Shown here: piece after piece, positions 1 to 9,398 of the stretch
How positions within the stretch are numbered: position 1 is the first letter of the stretch
Layout: each line of letters opens with the position of its first letter
Assembly: GCF_024346055.1 (NCBI RefSeq)
Contig: NZ_JAGQCH010000013.1
Location: 1-64,000, forward strand
DNA length: 64,000 nucleotides
Direction of reading: 5' to 3'
From: Cyanobium sp. Cruz CV13-4-11
Lineage (GTDB): Bacteria > Cyanobacteriota > Cyanobacteriia > PCC-6307 > Cyanobiaceae
Notes under the pieces: model-generated
Database searches by the model: none
Seen by the model: the letters and a program-made list of their open reading frames with translations, nothing else
Told to the model about the DNA's origin: nothing
Program-made: the position numbers and the translations under genes

Positions 1-251
1 ACGGCTTGGCGACATGAGTGCCGAGAAGCTCATTGAGGGTCTTGCGGTGGCGTTTGGCAAAACGCTCCATGCCCATCAGTGAACCCTGGCCGCTCAAGAT
101 CGAAAGGATCGCCACCAGCAGCATCCAACACTGCGGAAAGCGGATCCCCCGGCGCATCCGGCAATGCCTTGAGGAAGCTGATCAGATCGCTTGCAGCAGC
201 AGGGTTCTGGAGCGGCGAGGCCAACGGACGGGAGCGAGTCCTGCGCACCAA
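1..251 (-). pseudogene. ISAs1-family transposase, N-terminal remnant
   Basis: Read on the minus strand, two frames join into the N-terminal region typical of ISAs1-family transposases. One frame gives LISFLKALPD. After a frameshift near 155 the other gives MRRGIRFPQC, then LLVAILSILSGQGSLMGMER and FAKRHRKTLNELLGTHVAKP. Members of this family start with a short LPD-x-R-RRG segment, a hydrophobic helix and an ERFxxRH-type motif, as seen here. The gene runs off the left edge, so the catalytic DDE part is not visible. The upstream start is uncertain. The single frameshift suggests a dead copy. Assignment is by recalled family pattern. Confidence 0.6.
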
Positions 252-301
252 ACCGGAGCTGGCAGCGGCGCGCCAGCGCTACTGGGACAGACTACTAATG
301 G

Positions 302-552
302 GCCCTGGTGGGCAACATGGAAGGGGTGGTGCGCCCCCGTCAGCCCAAGCGGTTGCCGGTGGTGTTCACGGTGGGGGAGACGAGGGAGGTGCTGCAACGG
401 CTCTGCGCCTGATCCAGTCGTTGCTTGGCCACAGCAACAGCAACACCACCAGCCGCTACGCCCACATCACCCAGGTGGTGCGGGATCAGAGCGGTGATCG
501 CATCGAGATGCTGCTCAACGGATTCCAGCTGCGCTGGGAGGAGGAAGGCTGA
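302..552 (+). pseudogene. Tyrosine recombinase (phage integrase) remnant
   Basis: Two pieces of an integrase in different frames are joined here. The first reads GVVRPRQPKRLPVVFTV, the linker before the catalytic domain of IS91-associated or integron-like integrases. The second reads IQSLLGHSNSNTTSRYAHIT, the C-terminal LGH...Y box with the catalytic tyrosine region. Most of the catalytic domain between them is missing, with the junction near 395-403. The stop codon overlaps the start of the following IS91 transposase by one base, so the two were probably one coupled unit. It cannot be functional as read. Confidence 0.6.
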
Positions 553-1628
553 TGATCCTCCTCTTTGATGTGGTGGAGCGCCACCAGGGTGAGATCGAGC
601 GGCGCCACGGCGATCAGTTGCTGCCCAGTCATCGCCAGGCCCTGCAGGCGATGCGGCGTTATCGCCGCCAGGGCAGCGACCTGATGGTGCTGCAGTGCAG
701 CAACTGCCTGCATCGTGTCAAGGTTCCCCATTCCTGTGGTCATCGGAGTTGCCCCCACTGCCAGCATCACGAAAGCCAGCGCTGGATTGAACGGCAACAG
801 GCCAAGCTGTTGCCAGTAGAGTATTTCCTGATCACGTTTACGGTACCGGCTCAGTTGCGGGCACTGTTCTGGAGCCGGCAACGAACAACCCATGACCTGT
901 TGCTGAAAACAGCTTGGCAAACGGTTGATTCATTTGCCCGCCGGGATCCAAAGCTGAAAGGGGTGAGCGGAGCCCATGCGATCCTGCATACACATCATCG
1001 CCGGCTTGACTACCATCCCCATGTGCACCTGATTGTGCCTGCTGGTGTCATCCATCAACAGAGACAAGGGCAAGCAAACGGAAAAGAGTGGCGCTAGAAG
1101 GCCAGGGGATATCTCTTTCCAGAGGCCAATCTTGCCAAGGTGTTCCGTGCTAAGTGGTTGGAGGGAATGCGGAGAGCGGGCTTGAGCGTAAACGCACCAA
1201 TCCCAAGGGAATGGATTGTGCACTGCAAGTCTGTCGGCCATGGTGAGAAGGGACTGGTTTGTCTGGGGAGTTATCTCTACCGTGGCGTGCTGCCGGAGAA
1301 GAACATCCTTTCCGATCGCGATGGCATGGTGACGTTTCGGACGCAGGACAACACGGGGCAGGAGATGATCCAGAGCGCCACCGGGGCAGAGTTCCTGTGG
1401 ATGCTGCTGCGGCATGTGCTGCCCAAGCGGTTTCGTCGTGCCCGTGACTACGGCCTTCTGCATGGCAACAGCAAGGGCCTGCTACAGGTGGTGCAACTGC
1501 TGTTGAGAGTGGTGCTGCCAGAACCATGGCGGCCAAAACCCAAGCCTCCGATCTGCTGTCCGCAGTGCGGAGGGGTGATGGAGGTTGTTGCCGTGAGGGT
1601 GAGTGAGGTCGGACCAGAGTTGAGTTGA
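552..1628 (+). pseudogene. IS91-family transposase interrupted by one in-frame amber codon
   Basis: IS91-type rolling-circle (HUH) transposase. An N-terminal zinc-finger block (CSNC...HSCGHRSCPHC) is followed by the HUH motif in DYHPHVHLIV and, downstream, RARDYGLLHG, the region that carries a catalytic tyrosine in this family. A second zinc ribbon (CCPQCGG) lies near the C-terminus. A TAG at 1095-1097 sits in the same frame between the HUH part and the segment beginning ARGYLFPEANLAKVFRAKW, so the gene is otherwise continuous over about 358 codons. The ATG overlaps the stop of the integrase remnant. Inactive unless the stop is suppressed. Confidence 0.85.
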
Positions 1629-2043
1629 ATCAGGCACACAAGCTAAGGAGATACAGCGTACTGATCAGAAAGTGGAAATGATGATGGTTACTTCTAAGTG
1701 AGAACTGTCCTGCTGAGCTGTCTGCGCCGCTAAGCTGCTGTGGTCAAAAGACAGATGGGGCCATGACCTCAGCGGTAAGTCATTTCACCTAGGGCAGAAG
1801 CTAAAGCAACCATAAAATGCGGCCTGATGTTTCTGCAGGAAGACTGGAGCTCCAGATCTGCCGGCTTGTTCAACTTCGGATAGATCGTGCGCAGCCACGA
1901 TCTATCCATAATCGTTGGAAAGATGCAAAATGCAGTCTTGCCAAGCTATCTTCCTTGGCATGTGAGGGTTGATTTTGAACCTGTTTGCTCTCCCAAGGTG
2001 GGAACCAAGGCTATGCTGAACATCAAATAGAAGGGGGTGCCGC
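1629..2043. other. Non-coding spacer downstream of IS91 transposase
   Basis: No gene recognised. This AT-richer stretch contains a perfect 12-bp inverted repeat with a 6-base loop (listed separately). It could include one end of the IS91-type element. No strong promoter is obvious. Confidence 0.5.
1878..1907. repeat. Perfect 12-bp inverted repeat, candidate IS91 terminal hairpin
   Basis: GGATAGATCGTG and CACGATCTATCC flank the loop CGCAGC. It lies about 250 bp downstream of the IS91-type transposase. IS91-family elements carry hairpins at their termini, so this may be the 3' (oriIS-side) end. No U-tract follows on either strand, which argues against a simple intrinsic terminator. Confidence 0.4.
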
Positions 2044-2283
2044 TTGTCACTAACCGTCTTCCGGGAAGGCGAGTTTCGTTTTTTCTTCTTCTCACGATAG
2101 GAAAGCCGTATGCACATCCATGTGAGTCACCCAGATGGTGAGGCTAAATTCTGGCTGGAACCAACCATTGAGCTCGCCCGCAATATTGGGCTAAGCTCAA
2201 CAAAGATGAAAGAGGCAGAACGCCTCGTGGAGTCCCGCAAAAAGGAGATCTCGGATGCCTGGAACAACCACTTTGGGGGCTGA
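2044..2283 (+). pseudogene. DUF4160 protein with in-frame amber codon (first DUF4160-DUF2442 pair)
   Basis: The frame reads VFREGEFRFFFFSR, then TAG at 2098-2100, then ESRMHIHVSHPDGEAKFWLE and a C-terminus ending AWNNHFGG. This matches the whole DUF4160 fold (basic/aromatic N-terminal strand, then HIHV...GEAKFWLEP). The likely original start is TTG at 2044 behind a GAAGGGGG ribosome-binding site. If translation restarts at ATG 2110, a 57-residue product lacking the first strand results. The gene overlaps the downstream DUF2442 gene. DUF4160 and DUF2442 genes are commonly adjacent and are often predicted to be a toxin-antitoxin-like pair; their function is not settled. Confidence 0.7.
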
Positions 2284-2551
2284 AGTCACGAATGTTTCCG
2301 GCCATTGCGTCTGGATGCTTATCGACGATGAGGAGCTTGCACTTCCATATTCCGAATTTCCCTGGTTCAAGGCAGCCACAATTCAGCAAATCCTCAACGT
2401 CTTGCGACCTAGCCCCGACCACCTGTATTGGCCTGATCTAGATATTGACTTGTCTGTTGAGTCGATACGCCATCCTGAAAGGTTTCCACTGAGGGCGAAG
2501 AGCACTTTCCAACCATGCCATTCACCTGATCCGCCACCGTTCATTCACTGA
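2255..2551 (+). CDS. DUF2442 domain protein
   Basis: 98 residues. The core VWMLIDDEELALPYSEFPWF, then ATIQQILNV and YWPDLDIDLSVESI, matches the small DUF2442 fold (residues about 10-75). It overlaps the end of the DUF4160 gene by 29 bases, so the two are coupled. The last 20 residues are proline-rich and may be a run-on. A second pair of the same kind lies near 12.7-13.1 kb, but the two DUF2442 proteins are quite divergent. Molecular function unknown; possibly the DNA-binding or partner component of the pair. Confidence 0.7.
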   Translation: MPGTTTLGAEVTNVSGHCVWMLIDDEELALPYSEFPWFKAATIQQILNVLRPSPDHLYWPDLDIDLSVESIRHPERFPLRAKSTFQPCHSPDPPPFIH

Positions 2552-2767
2552 TGCCAATGAGCAGCTACCGGCCATGCTCTCTGCGGCCAGGTGATGGCAA
2601 GCGTTGGGAACATATCAAAGCCCACTGCACTATTACTACCTTTCTCTTCGAGAGGCTCAACCCTGCATGGATCACCCTGCCCTTCCATGGGAAGAGGCGA
2701 TCGCCGACCGTCCTTGCTCCGATGGGATGTCTGCTGGCATCCTGAGGGCAATGAACTGCCCGCCCCG

Positions 2768-4570
2768 TTGACCTACGCCGCTGAGAACCCACTGAGCGAC
2801 GCCGGCAGCAACGACGACCTTGCCGACGAGTTGCTCGGTGCGCTGACTGCCCTGGGTGGATCAGCGGGCAACGGCCGCCTGCGGGAAACCCTGGAGTGGG
2901 ACGAAGCCAGTTACGAAGCGGTAAAGGCGGACCTGCTCAGCCGCCGGCTGATCGTGTCCGGCCGTGGCCGCGGTGGTTCGGTGGCCCTAGCGGATGGGTC
3001 GGAGCGGGAAGCCTCCGGCAACGGCCAGGCCCCAAGCCCTGCCCCCCGCAGCCGCGCCCCCAACGGCTCCCGCGCCGCCACCTCCAGCAGCACCACCCCC
3101 AGCTCCTTCGAGCAGGCGTTCCGCGCCATCGACGATTGCCTGCGCAAGGAGGCCGGCTGCGGCACCGAACTCGACTACACCGAGCAGACCTCCTGGCTGC
3201 TGTTCCTCAAGTACCTCGACGGGCTCGAAGACGACCGGGCCGCCGTGGCCGCCCTGGAGGGCCGCAGCTATAGCCCCATCCTGGAGGAGCCCTACCGCTG
3301 GAGCCGCTGGGCGGCACCAAAGAACGCCAGCGGCCAGCTGGATCACCACGCCGCTCTCACCGGCGACGACCTGCGCGACTTCGTGAATGCGAAGTTGTTC
3401 CCCTACCTGGAGCGCTTCAAACAGAGCGCCAGCGGGCCGAACACGATCGAGTACAAGATCGGCGAGATCTTCGGCGAACTGCGCAACAAGATCAGCAGCG
3501 GCTACAACCTGCGCGAAATCATCGATGGGCTCGATGGCCTGCGCCTGCGCTCCCAGGCGGAGAAGCACGAGCTCTCGATGCTCTATGAGGAAAAGATCAA
3601 GCGCATGGGCAATGCCGGCCGCAACGGCGGTGAGTACTACACGCCCCGGCCCCTGATCCGCGCCATCGTGCAGGTGGTGAACCCGCAGATCGGTGAGTCG
3701 GTCTACGACCCGGCCGTGGGTTCCGCTGGCTTCCTGTGCGAAGCCTTCGAATTCATGCGCAAAGGCGGATCCACCGGGGCAGAACTCAGCACCGCCGATC
3801 TCGACACCCTCCATACCCGCACCTTCACCGGCAAGGAGAAGAAGAGCCTCGCCTATGTGATCGCGATCATGAACATGATCCTCCATGGCATCGAGGCGCC
3901 CAAGGTGTTGCACACCAACACCCTCACTGAAAACCTCAGCGATGTGCAGGAGCGCGACCGCTTCGATGTGATCCTCGCCAACCCGCCGTTCGGTGGCAGC
4001 GAACGCAAAGAGGTGCAGCAGAACTTCGAGATCCGCACCGGTGAAACCGCCTTTTTGTTTCTGCAGCACTTCATCCGCCTGTTGCGGGCCGGCGGCCGCG
4101 CCGGCGTGGTGATCAAGAACACGTTTCTATCCAACACCGACAACGCCTCGGTGGCCCTGCGCCAGAAGTTGCTGACGGATTGCAACCTGCACACGGTGCT
4201 CGACTGCCCCGGCGGCACCTTCCAGGGGGCGGGGGTGAAAACGGTGGTCTTGTTTTTCGAAAAAGGAGCCCCGACCCGGAGGGTCTGGTTCTACCAGCTC
4301 GAGCCCGGCCGCAACCTGGGCAAGACCAACCCGCTCAACGACCGCGACCTGGCCGAGTTCGTGGCGCTGCAGAAAACCTTTTCGGATTCGCCCAAGAGTT
4401 GGAGTGTGGCGGTGGACTCGATTGATCCAGTGAGCTGGGATCTCTCGGTGAAGAACCCCCATGGGGGTGAGGCCGCTGTGCTGCGGAGCCCACAGGAGAT
4501 CATGGCGGAGATTGCGGCGTTGGATGCGGAGAGTGCGGAGGTGCTGGGGAGGATAGGGGTGTTGGTATGA
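2768..4570 (+). CDS. hsdM: Type I restriction-modification system, DNA methyltransferase subunit HsdM
   Basis: N6-adenine methyltransferase subunit of a type I restriction-modification complex. Visible parts: an N-terminal winged-helix-like segment (GGSAGNGRLRETLEWDEASY), a Pro/Ser/Ala-rich linker, an HsdM N-terminal helical domain (TSWLLFLKYLDGLEDDRA), then the SAM-binding motif region YDPAVGSAGFLCEAF and the catalytic NPPF tetrapeptide in VILANPPFGGSE. The start is uncertain: the frame is open from 2591, but sequence before about 2768 (TTG) does not look conserved. The stop overlaps the hsdS start as ATGA. Modifies the target adenines and is needed with HsdS and HsdR for restriction. Confidence 0.93.
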   Translation: MTYAAENPLSDAGSNDDLADELLGALTALGGSAGNGRLRETLEWDEASYEAVKADLLSRRLIVSGRGRGGSVALADGSEREASGNGQAPSPAPRSRAPNGSRAATSSSTTPSSFEQAFRAIDDCLRKEAGCGTELDYTEQTSWLLFLKYLDGLEDDRAAVAALEGRSYSPILEEPYRWSRWAAPKNASGQLDHHAALTGDDLRDFVNAKLFPYLERFKQSASGPNTIEYKIGEIFGELRNKISSGYNLREIIDGLDGLRLRSQAEKHELSMLYEEKIKRMGNAGRNGGEYYTPRPLIRAIVQVVNPQIGESVYDPAVGSAGFLCEAFEFMRKGGSTGAELSTADLDTLHTRTFTGKEKKSLAYVIAIMNMILHGIEAPKVLHTNTLTENLSDVQERDRFDVILANPPFGGSERKEVQQNFEIRTGETAFLFLQHFIRLLRAGGRAGVVIKNTFLSNTDNASVALRQKLLTDCNLHTVLDCPGGTFQGAGVKTVVLFFEKGAPTRRVWFYQLEPGRNLGKTNPLNDRDLAEFVALQKTFSDSPKSWSVAVDSIDPVSWDLSVKNPHGGEAAVLRSPQEIMAEIAALDAESAEVLGRIGVLV

Positions 4571-5697
4571 GAGAGGGCTGGCAAATAAAGAAGCTAGGCG
4601 ATGTTGCTGATGTCTATGACGGGCCTCATGCAACGCCGACTACTGTTGACTCTGGACCTATTTTTCTAGGCATAGGTGCACTTCAAGATGGAGAAATCAA
4701 TCTTGGCGAGACGCGCCATGTCACGCATCAGGATTTCATCCAATGGACACGACGAGTCCGCCCTCAGGCAAACGATGTCGTGTTTTCATATGAAACAAGG
4801 CTTGGCCAGGCTGCCATCATTCCAGATGGGCTAGTATGCTGTTTAGGTCGCCGAATGGGTCTTATCCGTTTTAACAACGGAACTGTTTTCCCACGCTACT
4901 TCCTCTACCAGTATCTTTCTCCGCAGTTTCGCGAGTTTCTCGAATCAAAGACGATAAGAGGCGCAACTGTTGACCGTCTATCGATTAAAGACATTCCATC
5001 ATTTCCAATCTTACTTCCACCACTCTCTGAGCAGGAGCGAATCGTCGCCCTGCTCGATGAAGCGTTTGCGGGCCTCGCCACCGCCAAAGCCAACGCCGAA
5101 CGGAACCTCCAGAACGCCCGTGCGCTCTTTGAGAGTCATCTTCAATCCGTCTTCAGTCAGCGGGGGGAGGGGTGGTTGATTAAGTCTTTGGTGGATCTTT
5201 GTATTGTCGATTGGGGCAACACAGACTTGACTAAGCGGGCCTACGTTGAGGATGGAAAGTTTCTCGCAGTATCTGCAGCTGGTTGCGATGGCAGAATCGG
5301 GCATAGGGAGCACGAGAGGAACACTCCTGTGCTTTCAGCCATTGGTGCGCAGTGCGGGCGTATGTTCCTGCCAGAAGAGGATTTTACCGCCATTAAGAAC
5401 ACAATTACTCTCACTTCCCGGCAAGGGCAGTGTACTGGCGGGTTCTTGTATCGCCTCCTTACCCATGTTGATCTGCCCAAGCGTGGTGCAGCTCAGCCGT
5501 TCATTTCGAAGGGGGACATTCAGGAGTTTCAAGTCGTCGTACCCGAATCTCTGTCCGTACAGCAGGAGATTGAAGAGTCGCTTGCTTGTCTTGAGGCAGA
5601 AACCCACCGCCTCACCCACCTCTACGAACGCAAACTCGCCGCCCTGGAGGAACTGAAGAAGTCCCTCCTGCACCAGGCGTTCAACGGCGAGCTCTGA
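4567..5697 (+). CDS. hsdS: Type I restriction-modification system, specificity subunit HsdS
   Basis: 376 residues with two target-recognition domains. The first follows WQIKKLGDVADVYDGPHATP and ends at the conserved helix LPPLSEQERIVALLDEAFAG. The second follows WLIKSLVDLCIVDWGNTDLT and ends in the helix ...LAALEELKKSLLHQAFNGEL. The duplicated TRD-helix layout is that of a full-length HsdS, which reads a bipartite target. Base composition is clearly more AT-rich than hsdM and hsdR, especially in the TRDs, as expected for domains exchanged horizontally. Translationally coupled to hsdM. Confidence 0.93.
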   Translation: MREGWQIKKLGDVADVYDGPHATPTTVDSGPIFLGIGALQDGEINLGETRHVTHQDFIQWTRRVRPQANDVVFSYETRLGQAAIIPDGLVCCLGRRMGLIRFNNGTVFPRYFLYQYLSPQFREFLESKTIRGATVDRLSIKDIPSFPILLPPLSEQERIVALLDEAFAGLATAKANAERNLQNARALFESHLQSVFSQRGEGWLIKSLVDLCIVDWGNTDLTKRAYVEDGKFLAVSAAGCDGRIGHREHERNTPVLSAIGAQCGRMFLPEEDFTAIKNTITLTSRQGQCTGGFLYRLLTHVDLPKRGAAQPFISKGDIQEFQVVVPESLSVQQEIEESLACLEAETHRLTHLYERKLAALEELKKSLLHQAFNGEL

Positions 5698-5760
5698 GGG
5701 CGCAGGCCTTGGGGCTCACCGTCGGCCCGCCTACACTGAAACCCTCAGCCCAGCGAACCC

Positions 5761-6081
5761 ATGTCCGCCCCTGCGGTCACCCCCTGCGCCAGCCGCTCTG
5801 AGGTGCTGGCGAGGCTGCGTCAACACTATCCGGATCTGGCCTCCCAGTTCAAGGTCAGCAACCTGGCCCTGTTTGGATCCTTCGCGCGCGAGGAGCAAAC
5901 TCCTGCCAGTGATGTGGATCTGCTGGTGAGTTTCGCCGAGCCCATTGGCTTCGGTTTCATGCACTTGGGCGATCGCCTGGAAGATCTCCTCGGCCGCAGG
6001 GTCGACCTGGTGGCCTCCGATGGGATCAAGGAGAACCGTCGCCCCTCCATCATGAGCAGCCTTATTCATGTCGCGCCGTGA
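5761..6081 (+). CDS. mntA: MntA-type minimal nucleotidyltransferase antitoxin
   Basis: 106 residues. The nucleotidyltransferase signature is at residues 39-53: GSFAREE, ten residues, then the DxD pair in SDVDLLV, i.e. GSx10DxD. A third acidic position lies in GRRVDLV. MntA proteins antagonise HepT toxins by adenylylating a tyrosine in the toxin. The downstream hepT frame starts 14 bases before this gene stops. The antitoxin appears intact while its toxin carries a nonsense codon. The pair sits inside the type I restriction locus, between hsdS and hsdR. Confidence 0.85.
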   Translation: MSAPAVTPCASRSEVLARLRQHYPDLASQFKVSNLALFGSFAREEQTPASDVDLLVSFAEPIGFGFMHLGDRLEDLLGRRVDLVASDGIKENRRPSIMSSLIHVAP

Positions 6082-6412
6082 CTGGGCCCTATTTGTCGCC
6101 GACATTCAGCAGGCATGCGACAAGATCAGTGGCTATGTCAGTGGGATGAGTTTTGAAGACTTCTGCGCAGATTCGTGAACTGTCGATGCCGTGGTTCGCA
6201 ACCTTGAAATCATTGGTGAAGCCTCCAGGGGCATTCCTGATGACAAGAAGCTCCTGAAGCCTGAGATCGACTGGGCAGCCATCAGAGGGCTGCGCAACCG
6301 CATCGTTCACGAGTATTTCGGCCTCAGCCTCTCCGTGATCTGGACCATCGTGCAGACCGATTTGCCGGTTCTTGCTCAGCAGCTCAGCTCCTGGTCGAAC
6401 GAATCTCGATAG
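6068..6412 (+). pseudogene. hepT: HepT-type HEPN toxin interrupted by one in-frame opal codon
   Basis: From ATG 6068 the frame reads MSRRDWALFVADIQQACDKI, then ...SFEDFCADS, then TGA at 6176-6178, then TVDAVVRNLEIIGEASRGIP, and ends after LRNRIVHEYFG. Without the stop it is a normal 114-residue HepT with the HEPN RNase motif Rx4HxY (RNRIVHEY). The stop falls before the active-site motif, so the truncated 36-residue product should be inert. The homologous codon is usually arginine or similar, so CGA to TGA is a likely change (inferred). Overlaps mntA by 14 bases. Confidence 0.85.
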
Positions 6413-6789
6413 GGAACCAGAGGCCTTGGCCATGCACGCCTGTCCCGGACCGCGCGCGTCCCTGCGAACGAGAGTTGATGCAGCAGGGAATCTGCTGCTT
6501 CGAAACCTTCCCCCATGCCATCACCCGCCATCTGCGGAATGGGGAGGCGAAGGCTCGCCAGAAGCGGCCGCAGCGCACGGCCCTGCTTGCCCAGGCCAGC
6601 ATCACCACCGCACCGCTCACCAGCATCGACCTGATCGATGCTGCGCTCTGCGCTCTCACCGCCCACCAATTTGCCAGTGGCGCTGCCTGCCGTGCCTACG
6701 GCGAGCCGGAGTCCGGGCTGATCGTGGTGCCCGAGCATGCAAGCCCCTCGGGCGAGTGGGGCCTGGATCGGCCAAACTTATCCGTATGA
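6412..6789 (+). pseudogene. DUF429-family protein, 5'-truncated remnant
   Basis: The frame RPCERELMQQGICCFETFPH, then LTSIDLIDAALCALTAHQFA and YGEPESGLIVVPE, matches the C-terminal part of DUF429 proteins, a family with an RNase H-like fold. The N-terminal half is absent; sequence upstream belongs to hepT. Translation could begin at TTG 6475 or ATG 6478, giving about 104 residues, but this would lack the conserved start of the family. It is probably a fragment left by recombination within the restriction locus. Confidence 0.6.
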
Positions 6790-6868
6790 CTGCCTCGGTC
6801 CGCCCATCCAGCTATCACTACGTGGTGGGTAAGCAGCTGTTGCACACCATCCCGGCCGAGCTGATCCC

Positions 6869-9208
6869 ATGAACGAGGCCGAAACCCGCGCTGAGTTGAT
6901 CGATCCGCTGCTGGTGGCGGCCGGTTGGGGCGTGGTGGAGGGCAGCCGCATCCGCCGCGAGTTTCCGATTGCCCCCGGGCGCATTGAAGGGGGCGGTCGC
7001 CGCGGCAAGTCCCTCAGCGCCGACTACGTGCTCAGCTACCGCAACACCGCCCTGGCGGTGGTGGAGGCCAAGGCCGATTCCCTGCCGCTCACCGAGGGGG
7101 TGGGCCAAGCCAAGGACTACGCCGCCAAGCTCCAGCTGCGCTTCATCTACGCCAGCAACGGCAAGGGCATCTACGCCATTGACAGGGAAACGGGCGAGGA
7201 GGGGGAGGCCGAAGCCTTCCCTAGCCCCCAGGAGCTGTGGCAGCGCACCTTCGCCGAAGAGAACGCCTGGCGCGATCGCTTCGCCGCCATCCCCTACCCC
7301 GACAAGGGCGGCAGCTGGCAGATCCGCTTTTACCAGGAGATCGCCGTGACCCGCGTTCTCGAGGCCATCGCCTCCGGCCAGAACCGCATCCTGTTGACGC
7401 TGGCCACCGGCACCGGCAAAACCTCGATCGCCTTCCAGATCCTCTGGAAGCTGTTTGCCGCCCGCTGGAACCTCAGTGGCGAGCCCACGCGCCGGCCTCG
7501 CATCCTGTTTCTGGCCGACCGCAACAACCTCGCCGATCAGGCCTTCAACGACTTCACCGCCTTTGCCGCCTTCGAGGAGAACGCCCTGGCGCGGATCGAA
7601 CCCGTTGACCTGCGCAAAAAGGGTCGGGTGCCCACCAACGCCAGCGTCTTCCTCACCATCTTCCAGACCTTCATGAGCGGCCCGCCGGTGGACGGCAAGC
7701 CCTCCCCCTGGTTTGGCCAGTACCCGGCCGATTTCTTCGACTTCATCGTGATCGATGAATGCCATCGGGGCGGAGCCAACAACGAATCCACTTGGCGCGG
7801 CATCCTCGAGTACTTCGCCCCTGCCGTGCAGCTGGGCCTCACCGCCACCCCCCGCCGCGCCGGCAACACCGACACCTACGCCTACTTCGGCGATCCGGTG
7901 TTCACTTACTCCCTCAAAGAGGGCATCAACGACGGCTTCCTCACCCCCTTCCGCGTCAAGCAGATCACCACCACTCTCGATGAATACGTCTACACGCCCG
8001 ACGACACGGTGGTGGAAGGGGAGATCGAAGCCGGCAAGCTCTACAAGGAAGCCGACTTCAACAAAATCATCGAGATCAAACAGCGCGAACAGCAGCGGGT
8101 GGAGATCTTTCTGGGCCAGATCGATCAACGCCAGAAAACCCTGGTGTTCTGTGCCACCCAGGACCATGCCCTGGCGATCCGTGACCTAATCAACCAGCTC
8201 AAGACCAGCACCGATCCCAACTACTGCCAGCGGGTCACCGCTAACGACGGTGAACTGGGCAACACCTGGCTGCGGGCCTTCCAGGACAATGAAAAGACGA
8301 TCCCCACCATCCTCACCACGTCGCAAAAACTCTCCACGGGGGTGGATGCCCGCAACGTGCGCAACATCGTGCTGCTGCGGCCGGTGAACTCGATGATCGA
8401 GTTCAAGCAGATCATCGGCCGTGGCACCCGCCTGTTCGACGGCAAGGAGTACTTCACCATCTACGACTTCGTGAAGGCCCACCATCACTTCAGTGATCCT
8501 GAGTGGGATGGCGAACCCCAGGAACCCGAACCCGTTGGCCCCGGGCAAGCTCTGCCCCCACCTGAACCCCCGGAACCCAAGGGCCCCGACGATGACGACA
8601 CCAGCGGCCAGCCCCAACGCCAAAAGGCTCGCATCAAGCTGGGCGACGGCAAGGAACGCTCCATCCAGCACATGATGGTGACCAGCTTCTGGCACCCAGA
8701 CGGCACACCGATGAGTTCCCAGCAGTTCCTGGAACTGCTCTATGGAAAACTGCCGGAGTTCGTGACAGACGAAGCCGAGCTGCGGGAACTCTGGAGTTCC
8801 CCAGACACCCGCCGCAAGCTGCTGCAGGGCCTTGAGGAGAGGGGGCTTGGTGCAGCCCAGCTGGCCGAGATGCAAATGATCATCAATGCCGCGAACAGTG
8901 ATCTTTTCGACGTGCTGGCCCATGTGGCCTATGCCCTGCAGCCCATCCCCCGTGAGGAGCGCGCTGCGCATGCACGCCTTTACATCCATTCAAAATGCAC
9001 GAGCAAGCAGCAGCTCTTCCTGAATTTTGTTCTCCAGCACTACGTGACGCTGGGTGTGCAGGAGCTGGCTCTGGAAAAGCTCACGCCATTGCTACAACTC
9101 CGCTACCAGAACTCCATCGCTGATGCCGTCGCCGATCTGGGCAGACCAGAAGACATCGGCCAGCTCTTTTCAGGCTTCCAGCGGTATCTCTATGAGTCAT
9201 CTGCCTGA
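6869..9208 (+). CDS. hsdR: Type I restriction-modification system, endonuclease subunit HsdR
   Basis: 779 residues. The nuclease motif is D52 ... E66-x-K68 (DYVL...VVEAKAD). Next come the SF2 helicase motifs: Walker A GTGKTS at 181-186, DECH at 296-299, GLTATP near 313, and motif VI region QIIGRGTRLF. An EcoEI-type C-terminal domain for complex assembly follows, with a Pro/Glu-rich linker before it. This ATP-driven translocase cleaves DNA when unmethylated targets are detected by HsdM/HsdS. It is separated from hsdS by a toxin-antitoxin pair and a DUF429 remnant, so it probably needs its own promoter near 6790-6868. Frame intact. Confidence 0.93.
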   Translation: MNEAETRAELIDPLLVAAGWGVVEGSRIRREFPIAPGRIEGGGRRGKSLSADYVLSYRNTALAVVEAKADSLPLTEGVGQAKDYAAKLQLRFIYASNGKGIYAIDRETGEEGEAEAFPSPQELWQRTFAEENAWRDRFAAIPYPDKGGSWQIRFYQEIAVTRVLEAIASGQNRILLTLATGTGKTSIAFQILWKLFAARWNLSGEPTRRPRILFLADRNNLADQAFNDFTAFAAFEENALARIEPVDLRKKGRVPTNASVFLTIFQTFMSGPPVDGKPSPWFGQYPADFFDFIVIDECHRGGANNESTWRGILEYFAPAVQLGLTATPRRAGNTDTYAYFGDPVFTYSLKEGINDGFLTPFRVKQITTTLDEYVYTPDDTVVEGEIEAGKLYKEADFNKIIEIKQREQQRVEIFLGQIDQRQKTLVFCATQDHALAIRDLINQLKTSTDPNYCQRVTANDGELGNTWLRAFQDNEKTIPTILTTSQKLSTGVDARNVRNIVLLRPVNSMIEFKQIIGRGTRLFDGKEYFTIYDFVKAHHHFSDPEWDGEPQEPEPVGPGQALPPPEPPEPKGPDDDDTSGQPQRQKARIKLGDGKERSIQHMMVTSFWHPDGTPMSSQQFLELLYGKLPEFVTDEAELRELWSSPDTRRKLLQGLEERGLGAAQLAEMQMIINAANSDLFDVLAHVAYALQPIPREERAAHARLYIHSKCTSKQQLFLNFVLQHYVTLGVQELALEKLTPLLQLRYQNSIADAVADLGRPEDIGQLFSGFQRYLYESSA

Positions 9209-9398
9209 CTCCTGCTTCGTTCATTAAGGCCTGTAACCGCGAAAAGACAGTGACTCACAATCCAGTACACCTGACCCGACCGCCTAAGACTTGCTGGCAC
9301 ACCCACCAGCTCATGGCGGGCAGGTGATTGGAAGCGTTCCGCACTCCCCAAGGCTGAATTGCAGTAGAGTCGCATTGAAGACATCTGATCTCAGGTTC

